From Phoronis australis (taxonomy: Eukaryota; Phoronida; Phoronidae): a DNA stretch of 64,000 nucleotides. Below, piece by piece: positions 36,961-49,205 of the stretch. Position 1 is the stretch's first letter, and every line of letters starts with the position of its first letter. Position numbers and translations under genes: made by a program. The notes beneath the pieces were generated by a model that did no database searches, was not told the origin of the DNA, and saw only the letters and a list, made by a program, of their open reading frames with translations. The stretch spans positions 300,874-364,873 of the forward strand of contig NMRA01000203.1 in assembly GCA_002633005.1 (NCBI GenBank), read 5' to 3'.

Positions 36961-39900
36961 TGGTTCTCTCGTATGCGATTCGAACGAGTGAAAAAGTACA
37001 CAACGCTGCAAATATTTTTATCCGCTACGAACAGTCGACATTTTAGATAAGAAGATCGGTGCTGGTCGCTCCACCGATTCTCGTTACGAGGATTCTTCAA
37101 AAATGGTCATGAAATTTTACACCGACATTTCCCAGAAAATGTCACTACATTAAGAAATTTGATTTCTGCACACTCAGCCTCTGACACCAGCATCTTACCA
37201 ACCAACGGATGGTTCAGATTCCCCCGTAACTGAAATTAGCCGAGGGGCGGTACCGCGACCACTAAAAACTACGATAAAAGACTTCACATAGCCACCAGGT
37301 GACACGAGTGTCGACATCTTAAATGACGTCATAATTGTCCATGATTGACATTTAATCCAAAACGCGGGATTATACAGTCGACGAGGTTAACTTGGCATCC
37401 AGATCCTCATCTTATGGCGAGTATTCCTACTAATTTAAGAGTGCTTTTAAGCAACAAACTGTCAAAATACTTAACAGAAATTGAAAAGATTGTGTACAGT
37501 GTTCGATATTCATCAAATAAATGGGTTGGCGTGCCGGGCCAGTCATGCATCAATTTGAAACCATATCCATATTGGCTATGGCATAGGGCCTGATGTGAAA
37601 GTTTACTGGCCCGGCCACAAATCCACTGGCCCCGTGCCAACGTGTGTTTCGAACGCTGGTTGTGTAAGCCTACTCTTTGGAATAACATCATTGGAATATG
37701 CCTCTACTGTTTTGGACCCTTAAGGGCCTTATACCCAAAAAGACAGATATATGATCGTGCCACTGTTGAAAAGACATTTTATTGCAGCTGCAGAGAAAGT
37801 ACTGAGGAGAGCTACTCGTTGGGTCACGAGACGGTTCAGTCGCCTGGCCTATGTTGGTTCAATGTTTAGAAACCCTAAAATGGTCCACCCTCGGCCACAG
37901 ACGCTAAATCTGTAGGCTGAAAATGTTTTACAAGTATGATAAGAAGTTGGTGATCATCAACTCTGATGTTGCTACCATCGCAGATCTTGCTGTCTTGGGC
38001 ATCTGTCTGTACCAGAAGGTCATCCAGTTATAGAATTCCAATAAATAGGACAGATTACAGGAAAAAGACATTCTTTCCTAGAACAGTCACTGGAATGGCT
38101 TGCCGGGCTACATTACATCAGTCCCTTCTCTTGATATCTTTGTTAGCAAGCTTTCTGAAGTAACATAGTGGGGTACCTCATTTGGAGCACCCGATTACTG
38201 ACTGCCTTATCTGTTACGATATAGCTATGTTAACCGACCTCTAAAGTGATGTCCACTATGTACCTGTTATAGTTGTTCTCGTTTTTGTTGATCTTCATTG
38301 TTATACAGTGACATAATACTCTGGAGAGAGTGTGGTCACTTAAAACAAGAAGATCATTCATTGTGATTTGCGAGATAATTCGGTCTCTGGCACAGGAAAT
38401 ACAAATTCCTTGAATAAGTTTTCGAACCATTGTCAATTGAAAACTTGTTCGAGGTGCACAAAAATTGGAAATTTGACAAAAATGCACAATTAGTATCACC
38501 TTAAAGACATTTTTGAGACATTTAAAACAGCACAATTTTCAACTCTCTACACCATTCATTAGCGAAGTTACTGGCATTCGGTGTCGGAAATCCATCCACA
38601 AAATTTGCCACTGAAACTTAAAAAGCGCACTGTGACCAAAAATGTTTTTCTAGTGTAAAATGATTATATCTTTGTAAATAATTCACCAGTATTGGTGAAA
38701 GTGGTATGAAATGAAAGTTTAATGGTTGGGCTACAAGTAGAAAATATGCAAATTACAATTTGACATATTCAAGGTTCTCGTTAAAATGGCTGCCACTAAT
38801 GTTGTTGAAAATAAATTATAATAGGCATTGTGTATGCAAAAGATGTTAAAAAACACAACTATGAACAATTTTTATTTATTAATCTACATTTTTGTTTATT
38901 TTGATTACCTACATCAACTGTAATCAGGAACATAACATGAAATGATCGTGATAGAATCTCAGGGATTACAAGGACTATAAACTTGACACGCTTTTTATCA
39001 GCGATTTCAAGATTTCATTAACACACTTGGCTGTGGGGACAATAAACATGATAGTTACACCTGGTCTGGCAATGGAACTAGTTTTAAGTGAATGGTGAGA
39101 TGCCTTGAAGACGTCAACACAACATTCATATATGAAACTTTTCAGCGGCCAAATTTACGATTCAATAACACCGCGCCACATTAAGTTTATACAGTACATC
39201 ACTTTTTCGACAAGTCTGTTTAGTTTACCCAATATCTACTGAATTTAAAGGTTCAGGAAAAGCACAATGTAGTCGCATTATAACGTACCTGTCATTTATA
39301 ACGTTTGATCGCTACAACATACTCTTTCTACAATTCGTTTTTAACGAATACGGATACAGAACTTGAATCACACACGTGTTTGTGAATGGTATAACTACTA
39401 TATCACGGTCGTAATGTAGTGGTCTTAAAAAGTTATCGATAATTCTCGTGGAAAATAGATGGAATTTTGAAGCCAAAACTAACAATTTTAGTGTCATTTT
39501 TCGTCCAACTTCTTTCCAGATTTTTTACATGACTTCCGACAAAAATCGTTACTTAACTCGTGAAGTTAGTGTTATTTTTCATCCGTTTTTCATCGTTATT
39601 TTCGCTTTACAACTAAAATGTATGTGCTGGAACACGGTCACCCGTCGCTTTCATTTTGAAGCGGCAAAAATGACAAAACTTTACAGCTCATATGCTCAAG
39701 AACGGATTGCTTAGAATATTATGGCACTGCGCAAATTAGACTGTTGTTACTTTCTCAGGAATTTGAACTCAGGTTTACTGATATTCCATGCTAGTTTCTG
39801 TGTAATTTACTTTGAAATTATAAGTGTAAATTAAATTCTTAACGGATGTAAAATTTAAAACAAAGGAAACTGCTTTACTGCGTAGTAATACTAAAAGTTA

Positions 39901-40489
39901 CTGCAAATTTGGCTGATCTGACCGAAGCGACGGGCCTCACCTAAAACTTCACCAATAGTTATGGATAGAGCACGTACGGAGTCAAAATTTTATGAAGATT
40001 TCGAATCTTATTAATTTAAATATATCAGAAGTGCAAAAAAGTGAAAACAGGCGTGTTGTTTCGTTATGCAACTCTTATCTTACTCCATCAGCTAATGTGT
40101 ATTAGCGTGAAATTGCATGTTACTGGCCAAATAATGGCATGTGGTTTACTCAGGAATTTCGACCGAACTGAAAATGAGGGGAAGATTTTCAGGCCACTCT
40201 ATCATGACCAAAGCACGTTATGGACTGGCCACCAAGATGGCTGCTAACGAGTTAATTAACAACACCAAAAAATTCAAAAGTAAACCCTACCTTGTTGTAC
40301 ATAATTCTGAAGCATTTGCCATTATGATGGTCTAGGAGAAAAACTTACAGCAGTTGCCCTCACTTCTACTACAAAGTTATCAACATCAGCAAAAGACTAA
40401 ATCCCCTGTGATGAAGTCATCAGCCATTTGACACATCATACTCCACTGCCACCTATGGTGACTCCTCAACAGTCCAACAACTAATCACA
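36961..40489. other. gene-poor stretch
   Basis: No recognisable gene. Short open frames (37345-37593, 39448-39714, 40041-40335) have no domain and no splice context. I see no long repeat. Confidence 0.45.
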
Positions 40490-41086
40490 TAAAAATCTCT
40501 TTGTGCTTGTTTTACGCGTTGTGAGAAATCCTCAGTTATATACTGGGACAAACTTTTTAGGTTGTGTCTTTTCTCCGTTAGTTTGCCCTTGTCTTTGACA
40601 CCGAGTTGAGCAATTATTGGGCAGTTCTTAACGTTGATTTTTTTCCCTGAGTTTGTGAGGCCCTGTCAGTTTGGATGTTTTCGAGATATAAGTTGTTTTT
40701 CAGGAAGGTTCTTACTGCTGCTTCAGACTCGTCCCATGTTTCATTTCGCTTCTTGTCTCACTCTATGCTATGAACTATGATGTTATCTCGATGCGATCTG
40801 TTTTCGAGATCATCAACCTTGTTTGCAAGTAGGTTAATTTGTCTATTTATGTTGACATTTTCTTTGACCACTTCAAAATCTTTTCTCAAGGAATCAATTT
40901 GTATTGATAAATCTGCGTACATATAAGTCAAGTTTATCGTTCATAAATTGCCAATGTTCACAACTGGATATGTCTTGTGCCATGTATGATGTTATTAATA
41001 GGTCTTGCCCTTGCGCTCGGCAAGGAAGTGTTATTGTTTGTTTGACCAGGACGTTTGATCGTAGGAGTGTTCTTGTTAGCCGCCAT
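40490..41086 (-). mobile_element. LINE ORF1 remnant
   Basis: Read on the minus strand from an ATG at 41086 (MAANKNTPTIKRP), the region gives a Thr/Ser/Pro-rich start. After frame breaks comes a coiled coil ending in the LINE ORF1 hallmark NLLANKVDDLENRSHRDN followed by IIVHS, and finally KGKLTE and EDFSQRVKQAQRD, the ORF1 RNA-binding and C-terminal-domain pattern. Several stops and frameshifts interrupt it, so it is dead. It is far from the endonuclease fragment at 34060-34930 and need not be the same copy. Confidence 0.7.
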
Positions 41087-41537
41087 TTTACTCGGTTATG
41101 TAATGTTGAGCCGTGTCACGTATAAAATATGTCCGAACAGTTTGGCCGTGTTTCAGTATGCGAGAAAACAAACTTGCAATTTCTATGCTTACACTTGTTG
41201 CAATTTCCAATCTGTTCCACATACGATGTCTCAAACCTGTCTGTCAAAGAATGGACCGCTTACAGCAGCTTCTGTGTCTTGAAAATATGTGGCAAATATA
41301 ACTCTTGTACTGAGAGCCGTAAGACGTGTGATGCATTTTTCAGTTGAGTTGGAATTAGTTGGTAGAAATACTAATAAAAATAATACACTGCATGCACAGT
41401 AAGATGGAGACGTGTAAGTTGGATCGTCATTGACCTTGAATGAACTTCCACAGTTTGCTTGCTGATCCCAGCAAATTGTAAACATACAAAGGTTTTTTAA
41501 ACTCATGTGTAAGTGAATCATGTGACTGTTGCAAATG

Positions 41538-41617
41538 CATTTGACCGAGTGCTACAAGTCACATGACTGTACTGCAGATACATTTGACTGAGTGCTACAA
41601 GTCACATGACTGTACAT
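41538..41617. repeat. 42-bp direct duplication
   Basis: TGCTACAAGTCACATGACTG occurs at 41550 and 41592 with TTTGACYGAG before each copy, a 42-bp period over two copies. Confidence 0.85.
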
Positions 41618-41853
41618 CTTGGGAGACGTGTGGAATGGAACGTTTTAAGTGAGCAAACATTGTAATGGAACATAATTAGCAACTGGACGCACCATATGCC
41701 CTTACTCCTGACACTGAGACCCCAATTCCTTCTAGATCTGCCCCAGCCAAGATGTATGCATTGTACTTTGCAATGTCCAGTCAAGAACACCATGTGTGGT
41801 TTACATTGAATTAATTACTGACATTGTATGATTTTCAGTCTCGGTCAAGCAAC

Positions 41854-43607
41854 ATGAGTTCTATGGACCACTGGGTGTCTACTGACAGAATGGCCTACAT
41901 TTCATCCATCCGGGAGAAGAAATCATCCAGAGAAATTGAGAGATGTCGGAGAAAGTTGAAGGGAAAAGACAAGAACGATCCATCTGATGCTCTGAAGTTT
42001 GCTATTTTGTACAACCATACGGTAGGTGTCTCTACTTACTAGCCACTGCAGTAAAATGCGTAAGTCGGATCCAAATGGACGTAGAGATTCTACACGTTGC
42101 TCTTGTTTATATTTACTTACTGGTGACAACTTATTTATCCGAAGAAGTTACAATTTTTATTTGCATGCAGGGTTTCAGTACAACGAATGGTCAAAATCAA
42201 AAGTTATTCTTTGTCACAGAAACATGGTTCATATCGGCTTCAATTAGTTTAAAGGTTAATGTTTTGTAAACTACATAATTTGTCATCAGTGTGAATTTGC
42301 TAAAATAATAATAATAATATGGTTTATTTCATGTAACATGCCTCTGGCTCACATTACATGTAACAGGCCTCCGGTCCACATTACATGTAACAGGCCTCCG
42401 GTCCACATTACATGTAACAGGCCTCCGGTCCACATTACATGTAACAGGCCTCCGGTCCACATTACATGTAACAGGCCTCCGGTCCACATTACATGTAACA
42501 GGCCTCCGGACCACATTACATGTAACAGGCCTCCGGTCCACATTACATGTAACAAGCCTCCGGTCCACATTACATGTAACGGGCCTCCGGTCCACATTAC
42601 ATGTAACAGGCCTCCGGTCGACATTACTTGTAACAGGCCTCCGGCTCACATTTCATGTAACAGGCCTCCGGCTCACATTACAAATATATAGTACATAGAG
42701 AGTACAAGATTTTTAGATTATTTTCTGTGGTAAGGTTGATCATACAATGTGATTAGTTTTCACAGTTGATGAAAAAGCTTGGATTGGAATGACTCCGCTC
42801 TGCTCCTACCCTCCCTTCTGTCTCACTTTTGATTGACCTAAGTCAAAACATAATGTATCATGTGATAAGCATTGATGAGCTGTATTTAATTGGATAAACC
42901 TTGCTATTGTTGGTATTCTTGTTTGATTGTAGAAATACTGTGAGTTCGTCTTGAAGAAGTTTGGAATAAAGGCCTTGTCAGACAAACATGTCTGTTGTCC
43001 TCTTATCATGTTGGCAGTTAGGCTGGATTATTCTGAGATAGTTCGCCTTATATGCAAATATGGCCAGAAGATTGATTTCACCAAGTTTGATCACCCGTTC
43101 AGTCCAGAGCGCCGTTACTATGTGGATGCTCCAGGCTGTCTCGCCATGGAATACAAACGGACTTCGTTACACATAGCAATTTTAATGGGACATCACAAGA
43201 GTGCTGAAGCATTAATTGATTATGGTTCAGATGTCAATCGCAAGGATTCCAATGGCCTAGCGTCCGTGGAATTGTTTGCTAGTAAATTTCCTATCCAAAA
43301 AGACCTAGGCAATGCGGACACCGTCCGTGAAAAGAAATTGACCAAGTTGAGATGTGGAGCGTCTCTGCTGAAGATGAGAAAAACTGTACCTTATGATGTC
43401 TGGAAGCAACTTGTTGATATCTACTCGGAATATGATCAGCTGAGCTTGATTCAGTCCTTTATGCCACATGGTATTCCTTCACTGATGCACCTGTCACGTG
43501 TGTCTATCAGAGATGCTATGGGGCCAGGAAGGGTCCCAGGAGCAATAGACGAGTTGGTGGACCTCATACCTCATATGCTTATAGAATATCTTAAGTTTGA
43601 GGAATAG
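41854..43607 (+). CDS. ankyrin-repeat and SOCS-box-type protein
   Basis: Two coding exons, 41854-42021 and 42933-43607, join in phase 0 (GTAGGT donor, TTGTAG acceptor) to give 280 aa. Residues 1-56 are charged and basic. Ankyrin-like helices follow (PLIMLAVRLDYSEIVRLICK; then TSLHIAILMGHHKSAEALID, with YGSDVNRKDSNG forming the finger). The C-terminus (GIPSLMHLSRVSIRDAMG, then IDELVDLIPHMLIEYLKFEE) fits a SOCS box, the Elongin B/C-binding segment that makes ASB proteins substrate receptors of Cullin-5 ubiquitin ligases. The frame is open upstream of ATG 41854 to the acceptor at 41838, so another coding exon may precede. The intron carries a 27-bp minisatellite. I cannot assign a specific ASB member. 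Confidence 0.75.
42335..42680. repeat. 27-bp minisatellite, about 12-13 copies
   Basis: The unit CATTACATGTAACAGGCCTC plus CGGTCCA repeats with few changes in the intron of the ankyrin/SOCS gene. Twenty-seven is a multiple of three and several frames lack a stop in the unit, so three overlapping reading frames of 91-117 codons (for example a HITCNRPPV nine-residue cycle) appear on both strands. They are by-products. Confidence 0.95.
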
Positions 43608-43908
43608 CATGCACCACTTGAAGGAGATTCTTGTGGTTGTCGATCTTATAAATTTTTAAGAAATTAAAATTTCTGTGTTATTTCAGTGGATTTTTGTTTA
43701 ATATGCTAAATTTTTCAATCATTTGTAATTCAGTCAGTTTTGCCTATGCTTTAGGTACCATTATGCTTTCACAGTTATATTAAAAACAATTAATTTGAAA
43801 GAAGTAAATGATATATCACTAAACTTATCATGAGGTCAATAGAAGTTCCCAGTTAAAGATCTCGCACTGATGAATAAAGTAAAGTTTGAATACATATTAC
43901 AAATTTTC
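43608..43908. other. 3' flank of the ankyrin/SOCS gene
   Basis: Probable 3' UTR with a polyadenylation signal near 43873 (GAATAAAG). Nothing else seen. Confidence 0.5.
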
Positions 43909-44490
43909 TAGGGGCTGTTTCAGTAAAATCTGTATGGGAGGGGGGGAAGGCACCTTTTTTTCGCACCCACCACCCATATTTTTCATTTATTTCTTCAGCC
44001 TACTACCCGTAATTTTTTATAAGTTTGAAATACAACCACCCGTAATTTTTTTTTGTTCTTGTGGTTGACTGCACAGGCGCTTGAGTTTATCTGTTCCTCC
44101 ATCACCACTAACGCCATTCATTACTAAGAAAACATAATTATGTTTCTTATACATGGTTATTAGCCATCGAGAAATTCGAGCACCTGTGGTTAAATGGTGT
44201 TATGGGCATGCCGATGAGGAGATCGGAGGGAGTGAAAAAGTCGGAGCTTTTTGCAAGTTGCATTTTTGTTTCAGTTTTTGATTCTGTGCGGATTGTTTAT
44301 AAAATTTACTAAAATTACCCACCATCAAACATTTATGGCCCAATGAAACAACAACGACCTGTAAATTTTAATTTTTTTGAAGTACGACCACCAGCCATTT
44401 TGAATTTAAATCAAACGCAACCACCCATAAATTTTTATTTCAGTTGCCTTCCCCCCTCCCACACAGATTTTGCTGGAACAGCCCTAAAAT
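43909..44490. mobile_element. MITE, copy 2 of the AACAGCCCT-TIR family
   Basis: The left end GGGGCTGTTTCAGTAAAATC and right end GATTTTGCTGGAACAGCCC are inverted repeats next to G and C runs, flanked by TA on both sides. The internal sequence matches 13672-14481. There is no coding capacity. The right end touches the inverted repeat of the Penelope-like element that follows. Confidence 0.8.
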
Positions 44491-45896
44491 GTAGTGTCCT
44501 GTTTCGGTGATAAAACTTCCATCATTGTCAAGTTTTATTCAGAGAATGGATGCCAGGATGGCCACAAGTACAATACACAGAAAATTCCAAAACTCACAAA
44601 AATACCAGAACATGTTTGACTGGCAATCAGCAAATTACAACTCAGTGTAACAGTGCCAACAACTCATGGGAAACCTGTGCATTGACTGAGGGCGTTTCCC
44701 AACTCTGAATGTGAATGGCTTCACGCATTTTCTAGTGATAGCGATTAGATTCATTGTCAATTGTAGTAAAGCTGTGTTCCCGAGCAGCCTCTCTACAAGC
44801 AGCATTGTTTTCCTAGTGTCTAAAGATATGTGAATTCTTACCGCTGACTAGGTGTTCCTTCATCTAATTAGTCAATGTAAGTTACTTGACAACATTTGCA
44901 ATCAAATTTATATACACTACATAGGATTTTAGAGCCAAAGGAATATTGTGTTTTACAGGGGCTTTGTATGAATGCAACTGGATCTCCAAATGCGCTCAAT
45001 CAATTGGCGAGATCGAGTGAATGAGTCACTTTCATACAAAGCTCAGTCAATACCTAAGACTAACAACACTCAATATTTCATTTTGCCTTATGCGGGTTTT
45101 TACCCTAAGATAGCACAGTGTAAATCATAATCATTATCATAGAGATTTTGCAAAACCACGGTTGTTCAGCTTGTATTGAGGTGTTGCAAGGTTTTGAATT
45201 TTCTTGGTATTAAAGATAAAATACCTTTCACTCTAAAATCCCATGTAATGTACAAATTTGATAGTAGTTGTTGTCAAGCAACTTATATTGGTGTGACAAT
45301 TGACTACTTGACTACAAGGATGAAGGAACCCCTAGTTAGCTATAAGAATTCGCATATCTCTAGACAGTGTCACTTGGAAAATAATGCTGCTTGTAGAGAG
45401 GCCGCTGGGGAACACTGCTTTATGATTATTGCCAGTGATACTAATGGCTATTGGTTGAAGCTGCATGAAGCTATTCACATTTAGTATTCAGAAACGCCCT
45501 CAGTCAATGCACAGGTTTCCCTTCGAGTTGTTGACACTGTTACACCGAGTTGTGATTTGCTGATTGCTAGCCAGTCCTGTTCTGGTATTTTTGCATGTTT
45601 TGGAATTTTCTGTGTATTGTACCTGTAGCCATCCTTGCATCCTTTCTCTGTGTATTGTACCTGTAGCCATCCTTGCATCCATTCTGTGTGTATTGTACCT
45701 GTAGCCATCCTGGCATCCATTCTGTGTGTATTGTACCTGTAGCCATCCTGTCATCCATTTTCTGTGTATTGTACCTGTAGCCATCCTGGCATCCATTCTC
45801 TGTCTATTGTAATTTTAGCCATCCTTGCATCCATTCTCTGAATAAAACTTGACAATGGTGGATGTTTTACTGCCGAGACATGTTGCTACATTTTAG
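44484..45896 (+). mobile_element. Penelope-like element with inverted-repeat arms
   Basis: The right arm (45225-45896) carries a GIY-YIG endonuclease tail on plus (45176-45484 frame: FLGIKDKIPFTLKSHVMYKF, CQATYIGVTIDYLTTRMKE), its 3' UTR, a minisatellite and AATAAA. The left arm (44484-44945) is a degenerate reverse complement of the same region, including part of the endonuclease frame. About 280 bp separate the arms. The outermost bases pair as CTAAAATGTAG and CTACATTTTAG. The left arm has one copy of the 38-bp minisatellite unit and the right arm has six. No reverse transcriptase is present, so the copy is 5'-truncated. Confidence 0.8.
45611..45838. repeat. 38-bp minisatellite, 6 copies
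   Basis: The unit TGTGTATTGTACCTGTAGCC plus ATCCTTGCATCCATTC recurs at 45611, 45649 and 45687 and onward at a 38-bp period. It lies in the 3' region of the Penelope-like element. Confidence 0.95.
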
Positions 45897-48800
45897 AGAA
45901 GTTGTCTATTTGAAATTTCCTAGTTAACATCTATGGATTGGTAATGTTGAATTTTTGTACATAGACGCGTTTTGAATCTCTGGAAGAAATGTCACTTATT
46001 TGGAGGTTTTATGCACTTGTTACAGACAAAATTGCTTTTTGAAATGTTTTGATTTTGTCTTGTTTTTACCAACGTTGAATGTTTCCTACCTTATTTGGGT
46101 ATGAAAGTCCCATTCATACTGTCAACTGTTATGCTACTTGACTCTGGACGCTACATTACTTCCTTGATAAGAGTCTGTGTTGTTTCTGCTTATATGTTTT
46201 AAAATTGAACCATGTTTGAAAAGTTATTAGCTATGTTTAGAAATCTTAAGCAGTGTATGAAAATCAGTCATAATTGAAAAGCTTTTTTTCTGGTTTGCAT
46301 TTTAAAGAAAAAGAAATGATTGAAAACTGTTTTAATAGCACAAAAGAAGGTAAGCGTTGTGGCACAAATCACGGGATGAAACATGAACGGAGTTTTGCCT
46401 AGACTCTGATAGTGAATATTTTGTATGATAAGTACTGATGCTGGGCTCACATAGGCAACTCCCACTGTAAGGCTTGTATACACCACAGAAGAAATAGACA
46501 AGATACATCTGGGACATGAGCCCATGGTCTTATCTTTGAATTTGACATTTTATATTGTACTTGAATACAGAGTCTAGATGAGAGTCTATTTTTCTGTGCT
46601 CTAGTGTGTTATGGTTTATACTGCTGAGTGTCTGTCACACTTAATCACCTGTATAGTAGGGCTGCTATCTGGAAAAACTTGAGATTTCAAGCAAAAACTT
46701 AAAATTTCAAGGTAAGGCTCCAGCTTATAGCATTAGTGCTGATGTGCAAATCAGGATTAGACTGTTGTCTGTGTAAACCATAGTGTACTTGAGTATAGAG
46801 TAATAGCCCCAGTGACTTATCTCGAATAATAGCCTCAGTGAATTCTCACTTAGTAGAAGGAGAATGTCAAAAACAATTTCAAATACAAAGATTAGACAGT
46901 GAGGCCTGGTCATCTTATGAAGCACTTGGTAAAAAGTGTTATGTAGGTTAAAATCTCTAGTCACCAACTTTGCCCTGAAAAAATCGTGAATGCACTCAAA
47001 ATGTCTGATGGTAGTTATGGTTCCATGTAGCGTTACATTTCTTTAAGATAATTGAGAAAATTCATGTGTGTACCATGTCCTAAATTGGTGAGGTTTTGAA
47101 GTAAGCACAAACATAACGAGTGAATGTTAATTTAGATTTTCAGAGTTAGATGAGTAAAATGTGCCCTGCATTGTTGACCACGAGAAGTAATGTTTGTAAA
47201 ATCGATTTTTGGAAGATTAAACTCTAAATATCCAGTTGTTTTTCAGTTCCCTCTCTAACACCTCATCCATGTTACCTGTATTCTAAAATTAACTGGATAA
47301 AATAAAATTAGTAATTGTCTTTATTAAGTTAACTTTGCGTTTTCCCTCACTTGGACAAAGTTTTGGGGTACGTTTATTGCTAGTTTATTCACTTGGCCCT
47401 CTAACGGAAGTCAGATTTCAGCTTTCTTGAATAAAATCTCCCAGTCCAGTTGTACCCGACTTATGCAAATTTTATTACATTTCATTTAAAATCTGATAAA
47501 AGGATTTCTTCAGTTGTAAATAAGACATTAGGAAAATGAGAGCTCCCTGTCTGACTTAATAAAAAGTGGACAGTTAAATAATGAAACCAACTTTTCATCC
47601 TGGATTTCAAAAAATAGGTAGCCCCAAATTGGGTTTCCCAATTTCTTGTGACATCTATGACAGCGTTTTTATGACTCCCAAGTCAAATACTGTCGTATGT
47701 TACTGGGAAGACACAGGTCCACAATGAAGTGTATTGTTTTTTGCAAGTCTTAACTAACTTTTCTATTGTGGACAAGCCAATGACCTCTTAGAGCTGTTGT
47801 TACTTATTTATGAAATGCCATTGCTTACAAAACTAGGCATACTAGCTTGGGTGTCTAAATTTGAGTTAGGGATTCCATTTGCACAGTCGCTTGACTAAGG
47901 TCTGCTACTGACTTATCCATCTAAGAGCATGGGTGGGGAGCCTTGCACAAAGTCAATATAGCTGAACTTTCTCATATAAAGGTGGCTAGTCTAATTTACA
48001 AATCACACTTTTCTCACACATTTCAGGCACAATACTTCTTGTACAAATACATATCTGTTCTCAATAACCATGTTTTTGGCACAAACAGTGCTTGAAACCA
48101 CTCTGATAATGTAGGAGGTATGAGGAAACATAGTTTTAATTCTGCCTTAATAAAAAAGGAGCGCTGGGTAATGGTAACTGGGCGACTGGGGTAATGAGAG
48201 TTAGCGGAAGCTTGATGTCATTCTGTTCACATGTTAAAATGTCCATACTTTACAGTCTGTGAAACAAGCCTGTGGCTCATGACTTCATGTTGACAGTTCT
48301 TCAAAAATCCGATTTAAAATAAATATTAACGGCAAGACAGCACAACACCTACCATGCACAGATTTATTCAAACACTGATGGGCCCATCTGCAGTTTTAAA
48401 GGTACAAGATAAAGGTTCACTACGTGTTGAAACAGATAACAAAAGATAAGAAAGGATGTACGATATATTTAATCATAAGAGCATAAACGCCACAGCACAG
48501 GCTGAACGATTTCTGAGATCGGCAATGAATTAACTTTGGGTTGGAACACAGAGTACTTAAACATGTACTATTTTTAACTTGATGGTTTCAATGGCGACAA
48601 GTTCATAGAATAACTCATATCTTTACAAAATAGACGTCTCTGTCCTCTGCTTAAATTTATATTTTGTGAACAAGCTCCAGAAACTTTGAAAATTTGTTTC
48701 TGCATTGTAAATTTACTAGAACTTTTCGGGAAGGAGTTTCTAAACTTTGCTTCAGTAACGCTAGTGTTTTTTCATCAACAAAATTCATATACCGACAAAG

Positions 48801-49205
48801 ATTGGGGGGTGCTTTACTGTATATTCATGCTTTCTTGAATATTTTAAAACAGTACTATACAACAGAGAGATATATTTTTGGAAAGAATGGACAGCTTAAT
48901 AGATCTGGACATAGATGATTAAATTTTATGGATAAATTTTGCCCAATGTTGTTGAGAAAACTAAGTGACCATTGAGTGAGAGCGTGGTGTGTTTACTACT
49001 CTGACTTTTTCAGTTATGGGAACTAAATGTATTAAAAAAAGACCTTCAATGGGTTTCGTTGACAACACAAAGGCAAAAAGTAGATTGCTTTGAATTCGCA
49101 TTGTAGACAAAATGAATTTTTCAACAAAATTGTAAAGCTTACCAATACCATCACTCAACTGAAATTCATAAACTCCATTGCTCTGACCTATAAAACCATT
49201 GCAAT
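45897..49205. other. gap between the Penelope-like element and CCDC97
   Basis: AT-rich, no recognised gene. Near 47590-47650 a stretch (GATTTCAAAAAATAGGTAGC, GGGTTTCCCAAT) resembles 15030-15080 and marks a low-copy diverged repeat. The 3' UTR of CCDC97 must lie in the right part. Confidence 0.45.

Noticed and set aside
42335-42680. CRISPR-like array
   Set aside because: The repeats are directly contiguous with no spacers, in an animal intron.
42329-42691. Three overlapping 91-117-codon frames
   Set aside because: They come from a 27-bp minisatellite whose length is a multiple of three. The residues simply cycle.
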